From: Diospyros lotus
Taxonomy: Eukaryota > Streptophyta > Magnoliopsida > Ericales > Ebenaceae
Direction: 5' to 3'
Length of the DNA: 64,000 bases
NCBI RefSeq assembly: GCF_014633365.1
Contig: NC_068344.1
Span: forward strand, 32,305,170-32,369,169
The notes beneath the pieces are model-generated. The model was not told the origin of the DNA, did not search any database, and saw nothing but the letters and a program-made list of their open reading frames with translations. Within the stretch, counting starts at the first letter, position 1. The number at the start of each line of letters is the position of its first letter. This document shows positions 24,955-36,146 of this stretch, in pieces. The translations under genes and the position numbers were made by a program.

Positions 24955-25750
24955 CTTTTAGCGACGGAAAAAAATTGTGTCGCTAAAATTTAAAAAAAAA
25001 TTAATATATTGCGTCGGAATAATTCCGTCGCAATAAATTTTAATATATTTTTTAATTTTTTTAATTTACTTCAGCGACGAAAAATTCCGTAGCTATAATT
25101 AATTTAATAAAATTAAAAAAATTAGTAGCGATGGAATTTTCCGTCGCTATAATTAATTTTAAAAAAAATTCGACAAATATTAGCGACGGAAACTTCCGTC
25201 GCTATATTAATTGAATAAAAATATTCTAAACTAATAGCGACAGAAAATTTCCGTCGATATAGTTAATTTAATAAAAAATTTAAAATATTATAAATTTCAT
25301 AAAAAAATTCTAAAATATAGCGACGGAATAGTCCGTCGCTAAAAAGAAGAATTTCTTTTTTTTAAAAAAATTGCAACGGATATTTCCGTCGCAGAATTTA
25401 AAAAAAATTAAAAAAATTCTTTTTTTAATTAGCGACAGAATATTCCGTCGCTATATTTTAAATATTTTTTTTAAAAATAATAGCGACGGAATTTTTCGTC
25501 GCTAATAAAAAATAATAATTTAATTTTTTTTTTAAAATATTGCAACGAAAATATTCCGTCGCAATTTTAAAAAAAATACATTTAGCGACGGAAATATTTT
25601 CGTCGCTAAGACGTCGCTAAAATAGCGATGGTTCCGTCGCAAAGAAAATTTAGCGACGCAGACTTTAGTGACGGACAGTTTCCGTCGCTAATCCGTCGCT
25701 AAAGATATTTTGCGACGGAATTTTGAATTTAGCGACGGAATATCCCGGAA
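24955..25750. repeat. 3' subterminal GCGACGGA array of large CACTA
   Basis: About twenty copies of TAGCGACGGAA / TTCCGTCGCTA in alternating orientation with AT-rich spacers, densest in the last 200 bp before the terminus. It mirrors the 5' array at 6711-7545. Confidence 0.82.
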
Positions 25751-26404
25751 TTCTTGTAGTGAACTTGCTATCATGCCTTCTGCAACTTGGCCACTAAGCT
25801 TTCACTCGACCACGAAGCTTCCAAAGGCTTCGCGAAGCCAGCTATGCACGAGCGTGAGTATATTTAACTATATATATTACATTATGATCTAAAGAAAATT
25901 GCACATTAAACCCCAATTTCCATCTTAATATCACTTGGGCAATTTATTAATTACAATTATACCCTAAAAAATTCAATTAATTTGCATTTCAATACTGAAA
26001 ATGCAAAATTAATAATCCAAGATAACTCGATATTGGCGATTCCGTCCCAATGTCCTTACCGGGCTATTGTTTCATCTCGAAACCATTGAAAGGTTGCTCA
26101 TCATGAAAAATCGAACCCCCCTCAGGCTTCTGTTGACTTCCCGGAAGTCTCCTACAACGATTGGTTTTGCAGCTTAAATGACAGCTGCATTTTAGCTGTA
26201 CCGAAAACCGTTCCCGATCCTATTTCTTTTGATACCATAAATCTTATCTCGAAATGCTCGTCGAGAACATATCATTTTTCTTAGACAATTTCACTCCGAG
26301 GCATTCCCTGCAGTCGATTCGGTACTTATAACTGTTATCAAACCAATTTTTCAATATTCTAAACTTATCGAAATTATGTGGCAACCTTATACGAACATGG
26401 GGAC

Positions 26405-27205
26405 ACATTATCTCAAACCGGATATGTAAAGAAAATGGTTGAGTTGTTTAAGATGAATAGTTGTGAGTCAATCTCTACCCCTATTCCACCCCATTTTAAG
26501 CTATGTGTTGTTAAGAGAGGACTGTCAAAAGAGGAAGAGGCATATATAAGTAAGATTCCTTACTCGAATGCGGTAGGTAGCTTAATGTACGCCATGATTG
26601 GAACTAGGCCGGACATAGCTTATGGTGTAAACCTAGTTAGTATATTCATGAGTAAGCCTTCCAAAGAGCACTAAAATGCAGTCAAATTGTTGCAAAGGTA
26701 CTTGAAAGGCTCGATAAACATTAGGCTAGTGTATAAATCATCTAAAGAAGGTGGAAATAACATCCTAGGATATTGTGATAGTAACTACGCTACTGACCTT
26801 GACAAGAGAAGGTCCCTAATAGGATATGCTTTTACTCTAGGAAGAAATTTAGTAAGCTGGAAGTTAAACCTCCAGCACATTGTAGCACTCTCCTCTACGG
26901 AGGTAGAGTATTTGGCCTTAACTGAAGCTATTAAGGAAGCAATGTGGCTTTAAGGTATTTCCCAAGAGTTAGGAATTGTTAAGTCTATACCTAAAGTTTA
27001 TTGTGACTTTCAAAGTGCAATACACTTGAGTAAGAATAGTGATTTCCATGAGAGAACCAAACACATAGATGTGCGATTACATTTTGTAAAGGATTTAATA
27101 TCCAAAGGTCAAGTTAAGGTTGAGAAAATCAAAACAAAAATAAACCCAGTAGATATGCTGACAAAGCCAATCTCGGTGTCTAAGTTTGAGTAAGCCTTGT
27201 CCTTG
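26405..27205 (+). pseudogene. Copia RT / RNase H fragment (right part)
   Basis: Continues the reverse-transcriptase reading frame from 4697: LSQTGYVKKMVELFKMNSCE, then SLMYAMIGTRPDIAYGV, the RNase H motifs YCDSNYATDLDKRRS, STEVEYLALTEA and CDFQSAIHLSKN, and a C-terminal HIDVRLHFVKD. Stops interrupt it near 26673 and 26953. It is a dead pol fragment of the host Copia element. The lineage (Tork-like) is a guess from wording of the motifs. Confidence 0.85.
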
Positions 27206-27210
27206 CTCAA

Positions 27211-29935
27211 TGTAACACCCCAATTCCTTGGAGCGTTAGGTAACGTAAGATTCCGGGGATATAATTTTTTTTTTTTCAAATAAAAACCCATCACAAAAAC
27301 CGTTCCCCGACCCGTTACACCTTCTCAGTATATCAATTATGAACCATCAATAAACTAAGACAGGTACATCATCTCAAATGCGGAAGCTAGATCGAAACCT
27401 TAACAGGTCATAACCGAAACCACTTTATTCATATTATAAAGTTAAACCAACGTTTACATAATGTTATCAAAAGTAAATAACACAACTGAAATGACATAAT
27501 ATAAAACATCCTCTAATCGCCGTCACTCCTCGGCAATTCCCTTTCCCTTCGCATCGCTGCTTTCACCTGGAACGTTTGAATATTCCAGGGATATAGTCCA
27601 AATTAGATGATGAATCATCTAAGTGAGAGTTCAAAAACACATTTTTCATGAATGAATGCAAGATATGAAATAAACAAATACACCCGACAAGCCCTAACCC
27701 AAGAGAATCCCAAGCGCTTAACCCTACCACGAGAAAAAAATAATCTCTCTAAAAACTATGCCACCATACCAACTCGATGACATGACGCGATTCTAGCTTA
27801 AGAGGGGCAAGCCAACGCATCTCTCCAGATTGCGCTCCCACTCTAAGTATCCGGGAACCACCATACAATCTCAACTCCAAAATTTCACATGGACCACCTA
27901 GTCATCCTAGTGCAACTTCCCTGGCCAAACGGCCTGACATGGAAACCAATGCGACTATCTTGACATGCATACCAGCATCAGATACCCCTATTATTCCGTC
28001 ACGCCTTTGGAGAATTAAGTTTACACTATCCAGACAATATTCTAGGCTGACATCTCACATGAACAACACAGTATGGACCACCTAGTCGTCCTAGTATAAC
28101 TTTCCTGACCAAACGGTCTGGCACAAAAACCAAGGCGACTATCCTGACATGCACACCAGCATCAGATACCCCTATTATTCTATCATGCCCTTGGAGAATT
28201 ATGGCTACACTATCCAGACAACATCTCAGACTGACATTCTATACGAACACACAAAACACAAGACAATGCCACATTTCACAGTTTCATGCATCATATAAAC
28301 AACAATTTATAAAATGCAATGCACAAGTTCAAAACATTTAGGGACGAACCTCTTTCATAAAACCAACCGTTACTGCTTATCATTTGCATGCAACAAAACC
28401 ATTTGCATGAACAAGTCAAGTTTGATAGTGAACAACTCACAATAAGTCAAGTTTTGGGTAAACTACTCATCTCGACTTATTCGGATTGCCTCGATCCTCA
28501 TGCTAAATCACAAACACAAACACAAACAACCTCATTTTGCATGCCAAATCACAAACACTCGAATTTATTCTCAACCTCAAGCCAAGATACACCCTAAACA
28601 CCATATTTAATTAAGAAAGCATCAAAATTCATTTTCTCAATTTTTCCATAATTTCTTCTATTTTCTCCCATTTTTCACCTTGATAATTTTAAAACAATTA
28701 TTTCCTCAACCATTTTTCCAAATATTTCAATACAATAAATCCTAAAATAATTAAATAAAAATTCTGGAATCAAAATTACCAAAAAGCCCCTGCTCACGCA
28801 CTTAACGCGTGTCTGCGCATGGGAGCTGACGGGTGCAGCCACGCGCCACCATTTTCTTTGTTTTTCCAGCTGCCGATGGTTACTCCAATGTCCACGAAAT
28901 TGGTACCCCTTTGAATCCCTCTTAATGTCGATCACGATGGTACCTTTTTTTGGCCGAAACAACACTGACAAGGCCTCTTAAAGGCCAGTTGCAGGTCCGG
29001 TGAGGCGGACCGCTTTGGCTTTTCCGGCCTTGCTCAAACAGCTACCAAACGAACACCACTCGATCCCAAATGCTCCAGAAATGATCCTTGATGCCTCGAG
29101 ACCAAAAGCTCTCTATTGTTTGCCTTCGATTCTCTCCAAAACACGAGCAATTTGAGTGTAAAGAATCAACCGAACCCTTGTCCTTTTATAGATGATTTTC
29201 GGCCAAAATCTGGCCAATCAGCGTCCAATCCTTGGCCACCAAGCATCCCTCAGCTGTATACGACCTCCCCCAAGCCGCCTCGGCCATCCTATTGCCAGAA
29301 ACGGCCTCTATGTGCGGTCGCAGTGTGGCGGTCGATTTCCTCCATTGCGTTCACACCACCATTTTTCATAAATTGCACTTTCACCCCTAACTTCTTCAAA
29401 TGACTTTTCTACCTTTTTCACGATACCCCTAACCTATCTAACTATATCACTAAGCCCACAAGATTAGCATTCTTCATTTGATCCTTAAAACTCCCAAAAA
29501 ATTACTGTTTTGACCTCTCTCGGACAAATTTAGAAAATTGCACTTAGGCCCGATTGATCATTTTGACCTTAAATCCATTCGTTTTAACCTGAAATTGCTT
29601 AAGTGTTGTTCTACACATAAAATATTGGTCATTGACACACTCCGTTGACTTTTCGGACGTCTCCTACGTCAATTTGGTTTTCTCAATCCGGTCGACAGCT
29701 GTACAGAAAACTGTTCCCCATCCCACTTCTTTTGATTCCTAAAATCATAATTTGAATCACTCGTCAATACTATACCATTTTCCTTGGCTATCTAGGGTCC
29801 GGGGTACTCCCTTCGTCTAATTCAGTCGTTTAAAGTTGCATTAGTATACCCTATAGTCTCATTTTTTTCAAAAATTCCATTTATACCCTTTATCAAATAT
29901 TATTTATGACCTCAAATAATTCCCTGGTATTACAC
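27211..29935 (+). mobile_element. Long solo LTR, second copy
   Basis: Starts TGTAACACCCCAATTCC and ends TTCCCTGGTATTACA, flanked by CTCAA (27206-27210 and 29936-29940). It aligns with the other two long LTRs: the GAATATTCCAGGG phrase, the ATGATGAATCATCTAAGTGA block and the late CCTTTTATAGATG TATA-like box near 29180. It holds an internal pair of near-identical roughly 210-bp segments (about 27880-28070 and 28060-28260). The ORFs within it are not genes. Confidence 0.85.
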
Positions 29936-30021
29936 TCAATGTGCTCGTGATGTAGCTGGGAGACTTTGTATGGGTCTTGGGTCAAATCTAAAATCAACCA
30001 ATCTTAATTTAAGGTGGAATT

Positions 30022-30613
30022 TATTATATTTTGGTTCAAATTAGTTGATTTTATTGAAATATTTTATATATGTATTTGTATTTCTTTGGTCACTAGCTTG
30101 ACGACTGACAAGTGGCAATCAAATTAGGCCCTTTTAGTCATGTCCGTTGATTTGTTTCTACTATGTATTCTTCGCATATATAAAGCAAAATAAGAATAGC
30201 AAGGGCTGTATTCGCAACTTTCACCGAGAGAAAACCCTAATCCTTTGTATCGTCCTTTCCCCAATTATGTTTTGGGTTGTTTGGGAGAGAGTGAGATGAT
30301 TGTTGAGAGTGGGATTGCTCGAGATTATTGAGCATGTACTCTGGTTTATCATTGGTATCAATATTGTAAGTTCTTTAGTTTTCTTTAGGTTTTTTTCTCT
30401 GTAATCCCTTGTTTTTTGATCTAGTAGATTGACTAGGGGTTGAACATTTCTGTGGTGAATAGGACCTATTTACGAGTTCGAACACATAAGTGTTGTTGCC
30501 TTTTTGTGTGCATGAGTTGGTGTTTACGCTTCTGTTCTTTGGCTTTTGTTTTTGGTTCTGTTTTTTCGATTCTGTATGGTTGTTTGTCCTATGTTAAGCA
30601 AACAAGTACTACA
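30022..30613 (+). repeat. Right LTR of Copia element
   Basis: Begins TATTATATTTTGG (first TG mutated to TA) and ends GTACTACA, matching 3441-4042 with scattered substitutions and small indels. It is followed by the CTAGT duplication and DUF247 pseudogene sequence. Confidence 0.9.
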
Positions 30614-30689
30614 CTAGTCAATGCTGAGATCAACTATGGCTTTCTAGAGTCGGATAAAGACCTAAACATTTTGGCTTACATTTGCAGGG
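30614..30689 (-). pseudogene. DUF247 pseudogene, small middle block
   Basis: 76 bp between the Copia right LTR and the next solo LTR. They match 48737-48808 of the intact gene (the region encoding KAIVDLNIGWV on the minus strand). This block is the key link proving that the C-terminal and N-terminal pieces belong to one gene. Confidence 0.85.
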
Positions 30690-33280
30690 TGTAACGCCCC
30701 GCTTTCTCGGGCGCGTTATAACTTGGGACAATTTTGGGACAATAATTTTTTTTTTCTTTCAAACTAATCCTAAATCACATCATTCCTCGTATCCGTCTCA
30801 GAACTTCAATTATTTTTCTCGAAAGAGAATTATTATACACATCAAATGCGGAAGCAAGGATCAAACCTGATACCTTAACATAAATCGAAATTCAGTTCTT
30901 ACATCATCATTCCTCAACATAACTTAATACAAAGCATTAACCCTAAATAAGGTTATACATCATCATTCCTCAAAACGTTCAGAATTCAAAATAGCAGAAC
31001 TTAAATACATGGGCTACATAACATACATTTAATTCCTCATGTACTTTGCTAAGTGTCATTTCATGCCTCATTCATTCTCGTTTTTGCCACAATCTCCATC
31101 TGGAACGTTTGAATATTCCAAAAGTAAAGCCCAAGGTAGATAATGAATCATCTAAGTAAGGGTACAAAATATTTTTGTGCATGAATGTAATGTCTTACTT
31201 CTTCGTAGGGGTCAACTGCACCCTTCATGTTACTTACCATTTTTACGGCCACATCTTTAAAAGCCGAGGTGTATGGGGGCACTATTGGTAAGGCAGCAAT
31301 GCTAGTTCGTACTCTCAATAGACAACATGCGCATGATCAATGATATCAACGTATACATATGCATATTTCATCATAACATGTAAATGCAATCTACGTGGCA
31401 TATTCACATCAAGACATGACAAAATGATAAAATCATTTACTTAAAATCGGGTTGGGTTGAACCACTTATAAACCAAACATTTTCTATAAAATTAAATCCA
31501 GTTGAAAAGTACCACTTATCTTTTTAAGCTTATCGGGCTACCTCGATATTCGTGTCTGTCTCAAAATTCGTGCATTGCCTCGATTTGCGTGTCAATCTCA
31601 AAATTTGCACAAGTCACTTCAACTTTAACCTAAAAGTATCCTAATCACCATATGTATTTAAATAAGTTTTAAAACCTATTTTTTCATAATTTCTTGCATT
31701 TTCTTTATTTTCTCTCTATTTCTTCCTATTTTTCCTTGATAAATCCAAACTAAATATTTTTCAAATATTTTCTCAAATATTTCACTATGAAAATTTATAA
31801 AATAATATTCTTGAAATTTTGAAATTTTTTAGAAAATTTTACTTACCTTAAATTAGCCTCTCAGGCTTTCTCGATATGCGTGCCACATTCTCGAAAAGCG
31901 TGTCTAAGACATTTTTCTCGCCAAAATCTTTGGGATATTACCGAAACATAATTTCCTATTTTTCATGATTTTTTGGGGATTTTTTTCGATATTTTTCCCA
32001 TTTGTTTTCTTTCTTTCTTCTTCTTCTTCTTCTTCTTCTTCTTCTTCTTCTTCTCCCGCCTGCGTGCAAATAGAGCCAAGCCCACCGCAGCCCATGCACC
32101 TTTCGGCCTGTCGCTGCCCTTCCCGACCGCCGCAGCGACTGTTGTGCCGCCACTGGAGCTGCCCACGACCGCGGCTGGTTGCGGCCCTGCTGCAGTTGGT
32201 TGCGGCCATGGCTGCCATGGCCACGCTCGCTCCGTTCGGCCGCCTCCCAGGCCTCCATCGAACTACCTTAGCTCTGCCGTGGGTGTTGCTCCGCCTGCTG
32301 GCCACCAACTGCTTATTGCAGTACTGCCATGGCCGCGGCCATCGCTGCTGCAACAGCAGCTTCGCGGCTGCCATGGCTGCACCTCCATCTCTCTCTCTCT
32401 CTCTCTCTATGTCTCTCTCTCTTTCTCCCTTGCTTCCCTCGAATTTCCCAGCCCAAGCTCTCTATCCCTTGCATCTCTCGGCCAAAGCTCTCTCTCATTT
32501 CCTCCCATTCGATCTCCCTCTCCCTCCCTTACTGCTTCTCAGTCGGCCAAGCTCCCTGCCTATTTATAGGCAACCCGCCACTCTTTTCACTATCTTACCC
32601 ACACCTCTTGGCGTGAAACACACTCCAATTACACCCATATTGATTTACAGGGCATGGCTATAAGGATGCAGAGGGATGGTTGCCTTACATGCGCGCACAC
32701 ATGCAAGAATATATACATATACAATTATATTTATTACATCATATATTACACTTTAAACTAAGAAAAATTACACATTTAAACTCTAATTTTACTTCTATTT
32801 CATCTATGCAACTCCCTAATTGCAAGTATACCCTCAAACGCTAAATTAAATTGCATTACAATACTAAAAATGCAAAATTAAAAACTTTAAAGTTACTCGA
32901 TAATGACGATTTCACCCTAGCATCCTTACTGGGCTATCGTTTCATCTCAAAACCACTGAAGCGATGATCCTTACGCAAAACTAGAGCTCCCCTAAGGTTC
33001 TCTTGATTTTTCGGGAATCTCCTACGATGATTCGATTTTGCAGCCTAAATGGCAGTTGCATTTTAGTTGTACCAAAAATCGTTCCCAATCCAATTTCTTT
33101 CGATACCATAAATCCTATTTCGGAACGCTCATCGAGACCATATCATTTTCCTTAGACAATTTCACTTTGAGACACTCCCTATAGTCGATTCGGTACTTAT
33201 AATTCTTATCAAGCCAATTTTTCGGTATTCTAAACTTGTTTAAATTACGTGGCAGCCTCATACAAACATGGGGTATTACA
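30690..33280 (+). mobile_element. Long solo LTR, third copy, in DUF247 pseudogene
   Basis: Starts TGTAACGCCCCGC and ends CATGGGGTATTACA, flanked by CAGGG (30685-30689) and CAAGG (33281-33285), a duplication with one substitution. It has the same layout as the copy at 4698-26404, including the CT/GC-rich module at 32000-32500 and CTATTTATAGGC at 32560-32571. Several overlapping low-complexity ORFs (31904-32663) arise from (CTT)n and (CT)n tracts and are not genes. Confidence 0.88.
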
Positions 33281-34369
33281 CAAGGCATGGTCTTTGGTTG
33301 CTTCCGGTGGTCAACTCATTAGTTGAACAATCCGAGGCACTTAGGACATTTCTAGGCTCTTGATTGTTGGAAGCATTCGATGAGGGCACAACCAGATTGT
33401 ACATAAGGTCAAGCAGATGATGAGAATGGAAGACTAGGTTGCACTTAGAGATAGGGCTCTTTGGCAGTTCCAATGGAGCAACTATTTTACAGAATTTGAT
33501 GAGATCAATAGGCTATTGCTAGTTAAGTTGTTCATCATCACTATTGTTGGAGAGATTTTCAAAAGGAATTCGTTGTAACATTTGGTGAAGGGTTGTAACA
33601 TGTTTTGAATTTTATTTACACATATGAATGATTGTAACCTTTGGTTAAGGGTTGTAACATTATTTATAAATAGATTGATGTGTTATTGGGTCAAAACACT
33701 TGAGAATTCATATTGTTTTTCTCTCCTTATTCTTCTCCTACCTTTTTACATAGAATTTCATAATTTTCATGCATTCAAAGATCAATTCTTTATATTCTTT
33801 TACTGCAGAATTAAAATACAAAGCCTTTTATGTTTGTTATAAATTTCATGTGCACATTTGCCAACAAACATTATATTCGATTCTATTGTATCTTGGAGGC
33901 TTATTTGGATCCACTGTGTATTATATTTTGCAACAAACAAAGTCTTAAGGATAACGAGTTTTTGTGCCTTGGAATCTTTAGGTTATTGTGATATATTTGC
34001 CATTACAACATCACAACTCTTCAACAATCACCACACCAACATTGGTTTAACAAGTTCTCCTTGAGAATAAACATGGGGATTTGGTTTTCAAGTAGGAACA
34101 TACCATTGATGGCCATATTCCAAACCAAATTCTTGGTTTTGATATTGTCCAAGTAGTTGTAGTAGGATAACTGAACTCGATGGTCAATTTTGAGATCGAT
34201 AATCTTCTTCACAAGTTGTTTGAATTTAACAAGGTGACAAAACAACTTTGAAGCCCTAAATATGGTGGTAAGCTTGTATGTCTCCATGCCGACAAGATTG
34301 GGGAGGCAATGGTGAAACGACCCTAGCCCCATGAGCTCAGGCTTATCAACCAACAGCTTTATGGCACTC
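33281..34369 (-). pseudogene. DUF247 pseudogene, central and N-terminal blocks
   Basis: 33281-33541 matches 48805-49060 of the intact gene; 34027-34369 matches 49080-49490. The encoded pieces include NQIPMFIL and WNMAINGMFLLE plus the N-terminal GLGSFHHCLPNLVGMETYKL. A 485-bp insert (33542-34026) separates the blocks, and a deletion of roughly 110 bp lies near 34090. Confidence 0.87.
33542..34026. mobile_element. Short LTR-like insertion (about 485 bp)
   Basis: Absent from the intact gene. Starts TATTGTTGGAGAG and ends CTCTTCAACA, with ATCAC on both sides (33537-33541 and 34027-34031). TGTTGG...CAACA ends, a TATA-like TTTATAAATAG (33662-33672) and a following TTTTTCTCTCC suit a small Copia solo LTR on the + strand. 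The left edge is offset by three bases from the canonical TG, so the class is not certain. Confidence 0.6.
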
Positions 34370-35834
34370 CACTACAAGAAAAATTGATTTTAGTGACGGA
34401 AAAATTCCTCACTAAAAACAGAAAATCTATCACAAAATTTTTAGTGATGGGTTTAGTGACAGCGTCAAAATCCGTCACAAAAAATGGCGTCACTGAATTT
34501 TAGTGACGGAATTTTAGTGACGGGGTTGGACAATCCCGTTGCAAATCTGTGACGGGCAAGCTTTCCCGTAGTAGATTTGTGACGAGGTATAGAGCCCCGT
34601 CACAGATCTGCAACGGGAATACTCGTCACAAATCGTTTTAAAAAATAAAAAAATAAAAAATAAAATATTAAAATTAATTCATAAAAATAAAATATTAAAA
34701 TTAATTTTAAAATAAAATAAAATAAAATAAATATTTATCTAATTTATAATATTAATTCTAAATATTTGAATTGAAATTTTATTTCTTCTTTTTAGTGTTT
34801 TATTTTAGAAAAAAATCTTAAAATCTATTAGTGTGCTCTACATATTTTATAAAAACAAAATAATATTTTTTTCTTAAATACTATTTTAATTTTTAGTATT
34901 TAATTACCTGCATATTTGAATTAAAATAATTATCTAATTTATTTCATATGTTAGTTTTAAATATTTGAATTGAAATTTTATTTATTATTTTTAATGTTTT
35001 ATGTCAAATAGAATTTTTTGTATTTTTTAATGTGTATATTTTATTTATAACAATAAAAGTAAACTGTATTACATTTAAAAGTAAACTATTAAAAATTACA
35101 GTATTATGTTTTAATTAAAAGTAAATTGTTTTCAATTAAAAATAAAAAAACACAAATAACCATTAAACTAAACTAACACAAAATAACTATAACTAAACTA
35201 AAACAAAATAACTACAACTAAACTAACACAAAATAACCATTAAACTAAACTAACACAAAATAACTAAAACTAAACAACACAAAATAATTACCTCAGTGAC
35301 TGAAAGAGTGGCGACAATGGCCTCGGAGCAGTAACAATACCGGTGGGAAAAAGCAGTTGCAGAAAAATTAAGAGAACCAATGAGTGAATAGAGAAATGGC
35401 GTGAGAATAAGGGGAGGGGGCGAGAAGGCGTGAGAACCAGAGAGGGGAGGGGGAGAATGGTTGTTCAGGAGGGGGTTTTAAACTTAAATCAGCGACGAGT
35501 ATGGCAGTCCCGTCACTGATTAGCGACGGGCACACACGCCCCTCACTGATCAGCGACAGGTACAGTAGTCCCGTCACTGATCTGCGATGGGACTGGGTGA
35601 TCCATCACTGATTAGTGACGGAAATTCCGTCACTGAGATTCTATGACGGACTATTCTGTCACTAAGATTCTGTGACGGACTGTTCCGTCACTGATTTCAT
35701 TACTAAATTTTGTGACAGATAAGCCGCCGCTAAAATATTTTTGTGACAGATTTTCATCACTAAACCCGTCACAAATTAGTGATGGGTGGGCCCCGTCACA
35801 AATCCTGTCACTAAATTGTAATTTTCTTATAGTG
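34370..35834 (-). mobile_element. Small non-autonomous CACTA in DUF247 pseudogene
   Basis: Termini CACTACAAGAAAAATTG (34370) and AATTTTCTTATAGTG (ending 35834), flanked by CTC (34367-34369 and 35835-35837). Subterminal motifs are TTAGTGACGG / CCGTCACTAA at 34385-34640 and 35480-35820. The minus strand carries a C/T-rich block (35480-35290) ending in a donor-like GAGGTAATT. This resembles the leader in the large CACTA and suggests derivation from an autonomous element by internal deletion. No transposase remains. Confidence 0.9.
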
Positions 35835-35837
35835 CTC

Positions 35838-36146
35838 AGAGATTGAGGAATGGGAAAGATGGAGACGTGGATCTCTGGTCCTTAACCCTAACCTTAACCT
35901 CTTCCTCTATGATTTTTTTGCAACTTGAATTATTAGACTTTGGAGCTTTGGCCATGTTGGTAATTTAGATATTGAGCAATATATAAAGATAAAAAAAAGC
36001 TTTGTAATGCTTTATTTGCGTTGTATACATGAGATACATGCAGTTTAGTAAGCAATTGGCTTGTATATATAAATTGAAGTAATTGTACCAATGTCTTATT
36101 GATTATATTATTGCATTATTTGCAAGTTCCTAAACATTGTAATGTT
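35838..36146 (-). pseudogene. DUF247 pseudogene N-terminus and upstream flank
   Basis: 35838-35955 encodes the N-terminal segment on the minus strand and aligns with 49490-49635. 35956-36146 aligns with the promoter region of the intact gene (49636-49840), including the TATACATGAGATACATGCAG phrase. A (TA)-rich TATA-like tract is seen at about 36063-36071. Confidence 0.8.

Larger units (their letters stand above)
6695..25761 (+). mobile_element. Complete 19-kb CACTA (En/Spm) transposon
   Basis: Left terminus CACTACAAGAAATTC at 6695; right terminus GGAATTCTTGTAGTG ending at 25761. These are inverted repeats, flanked by the 3-bp duplication AAC (6692-6694 and 25762-25764). It carries a TnpD-type transposase (18119-22135) and a TnpA-type gene (23145-24747), both on the + strand and both broken. 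Long subterminal arrays of GCGACGGA and its complement lie at each end. Net of the nested SIRE-like LTR and the Cassandra LTR it is about 13.8 kb. It was once autonomous in content. The disrupted genes mean it cannot now supply its own proteins. Confidence 0.92.
4698..26404 (+). mobile_element. Long solo LTR (Gypsy-like), interrupted by CACTA
   Basis: Starts TGTAATTACGCC and ends CATGGGGACA, flanked by the 5-bp duplication CATTA (4693-4697 and 26405-26409). Without the 19-kb CACTA it is about 2.64 kb and aligns throughout with the solo LTRs at 27211-29935 and 30690-33280. It has a CT-rich, GC-rich module at about 6060-6600 with a (CT)n tract, followed by a TATA-like CTATTTATAGGC (6607-6618). 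Length and ends fit Tekay/Del-type chromovirus LTRs, but the lineage is inferred. The ORFs at 5953-6664 are low-complexity and not genes. Confidence 0.85.
3441..30613 (+). mobile_element. Ty1/Copia retrotransposon hosting a nest of elements
   Basis: Two LTRs (3441-4042 and 30022-30613) flank the element, bounded by the 5-bp duplication CTAGT (3436-3440 and 30614-30618). A primer-binding site resembling initiator tRNA-Met lies just after the left LTR, and a purine tract (AAGGTGGAATT) precedes the right LTR. The only recognisable coding part is the 3' half of pol, split between 4506-4697 and 26405-27205. Gag, protease and integrase are gone. Net of nested elements the remnant is about 2.73 kb. 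The LTRs differ at many positions, so the insertion is old. The Tork/Tnt1-like look of the reverse transcriptase is an inference. Confidence 0.9.
2805..35955 (-). pseudogene. DUF247 (UPF0481) pseudogene split by four insertions
   Basis: Five blocks align in order with the intact DUF247 gene at 48016-49635: 35955-35838 (N-terminus, beginning with an ATG in a MAK context), 34369-34027, 33541-33281, 30689-30614 and 3440-2805 (C-terminus, stop at 2805-2807). The gaps are transposons with target-site duplications: CTC for the CACTA at 34370-35834, ATCAC for the insert at 33542-34026, CAGGG/CAAGG for the solo LTR at 30690-33280, and CTAGT for the Copia element at 3441-30613. Subtracting them leaves about 1,419 bp, against 1,620 bp in the intact copy. 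The remainder carries small lesions: a 5-bp deletion near 3170-3190, missing stretches around 3325 and 3400, and a deletion of roughly 110 bp near 34090. The gene is non-functional and was once a complete neighbour of the intact copy. Confidence 0.9.

Noticed and set aside
3441..30613. Two independent solo LTRs rather than one Copia element
   Set aside because: The shared CTAGT duplication, the PBS after the left LTR, the purine tract before the right LTR, and a pol frame continuous across the nested insertions show one element.
31904..32663. Cluster of long overlapping ORFs
   Set aside because: Same LTR module as at 6.0-6.7 kb; simple-sequence translation with no domain.
35880..35900. Interstitial telomere-like CCCTAACC
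   Set aside because: Less than two degenerate units within the DUF247 pseudogene, matching the coding region of the paralogue.
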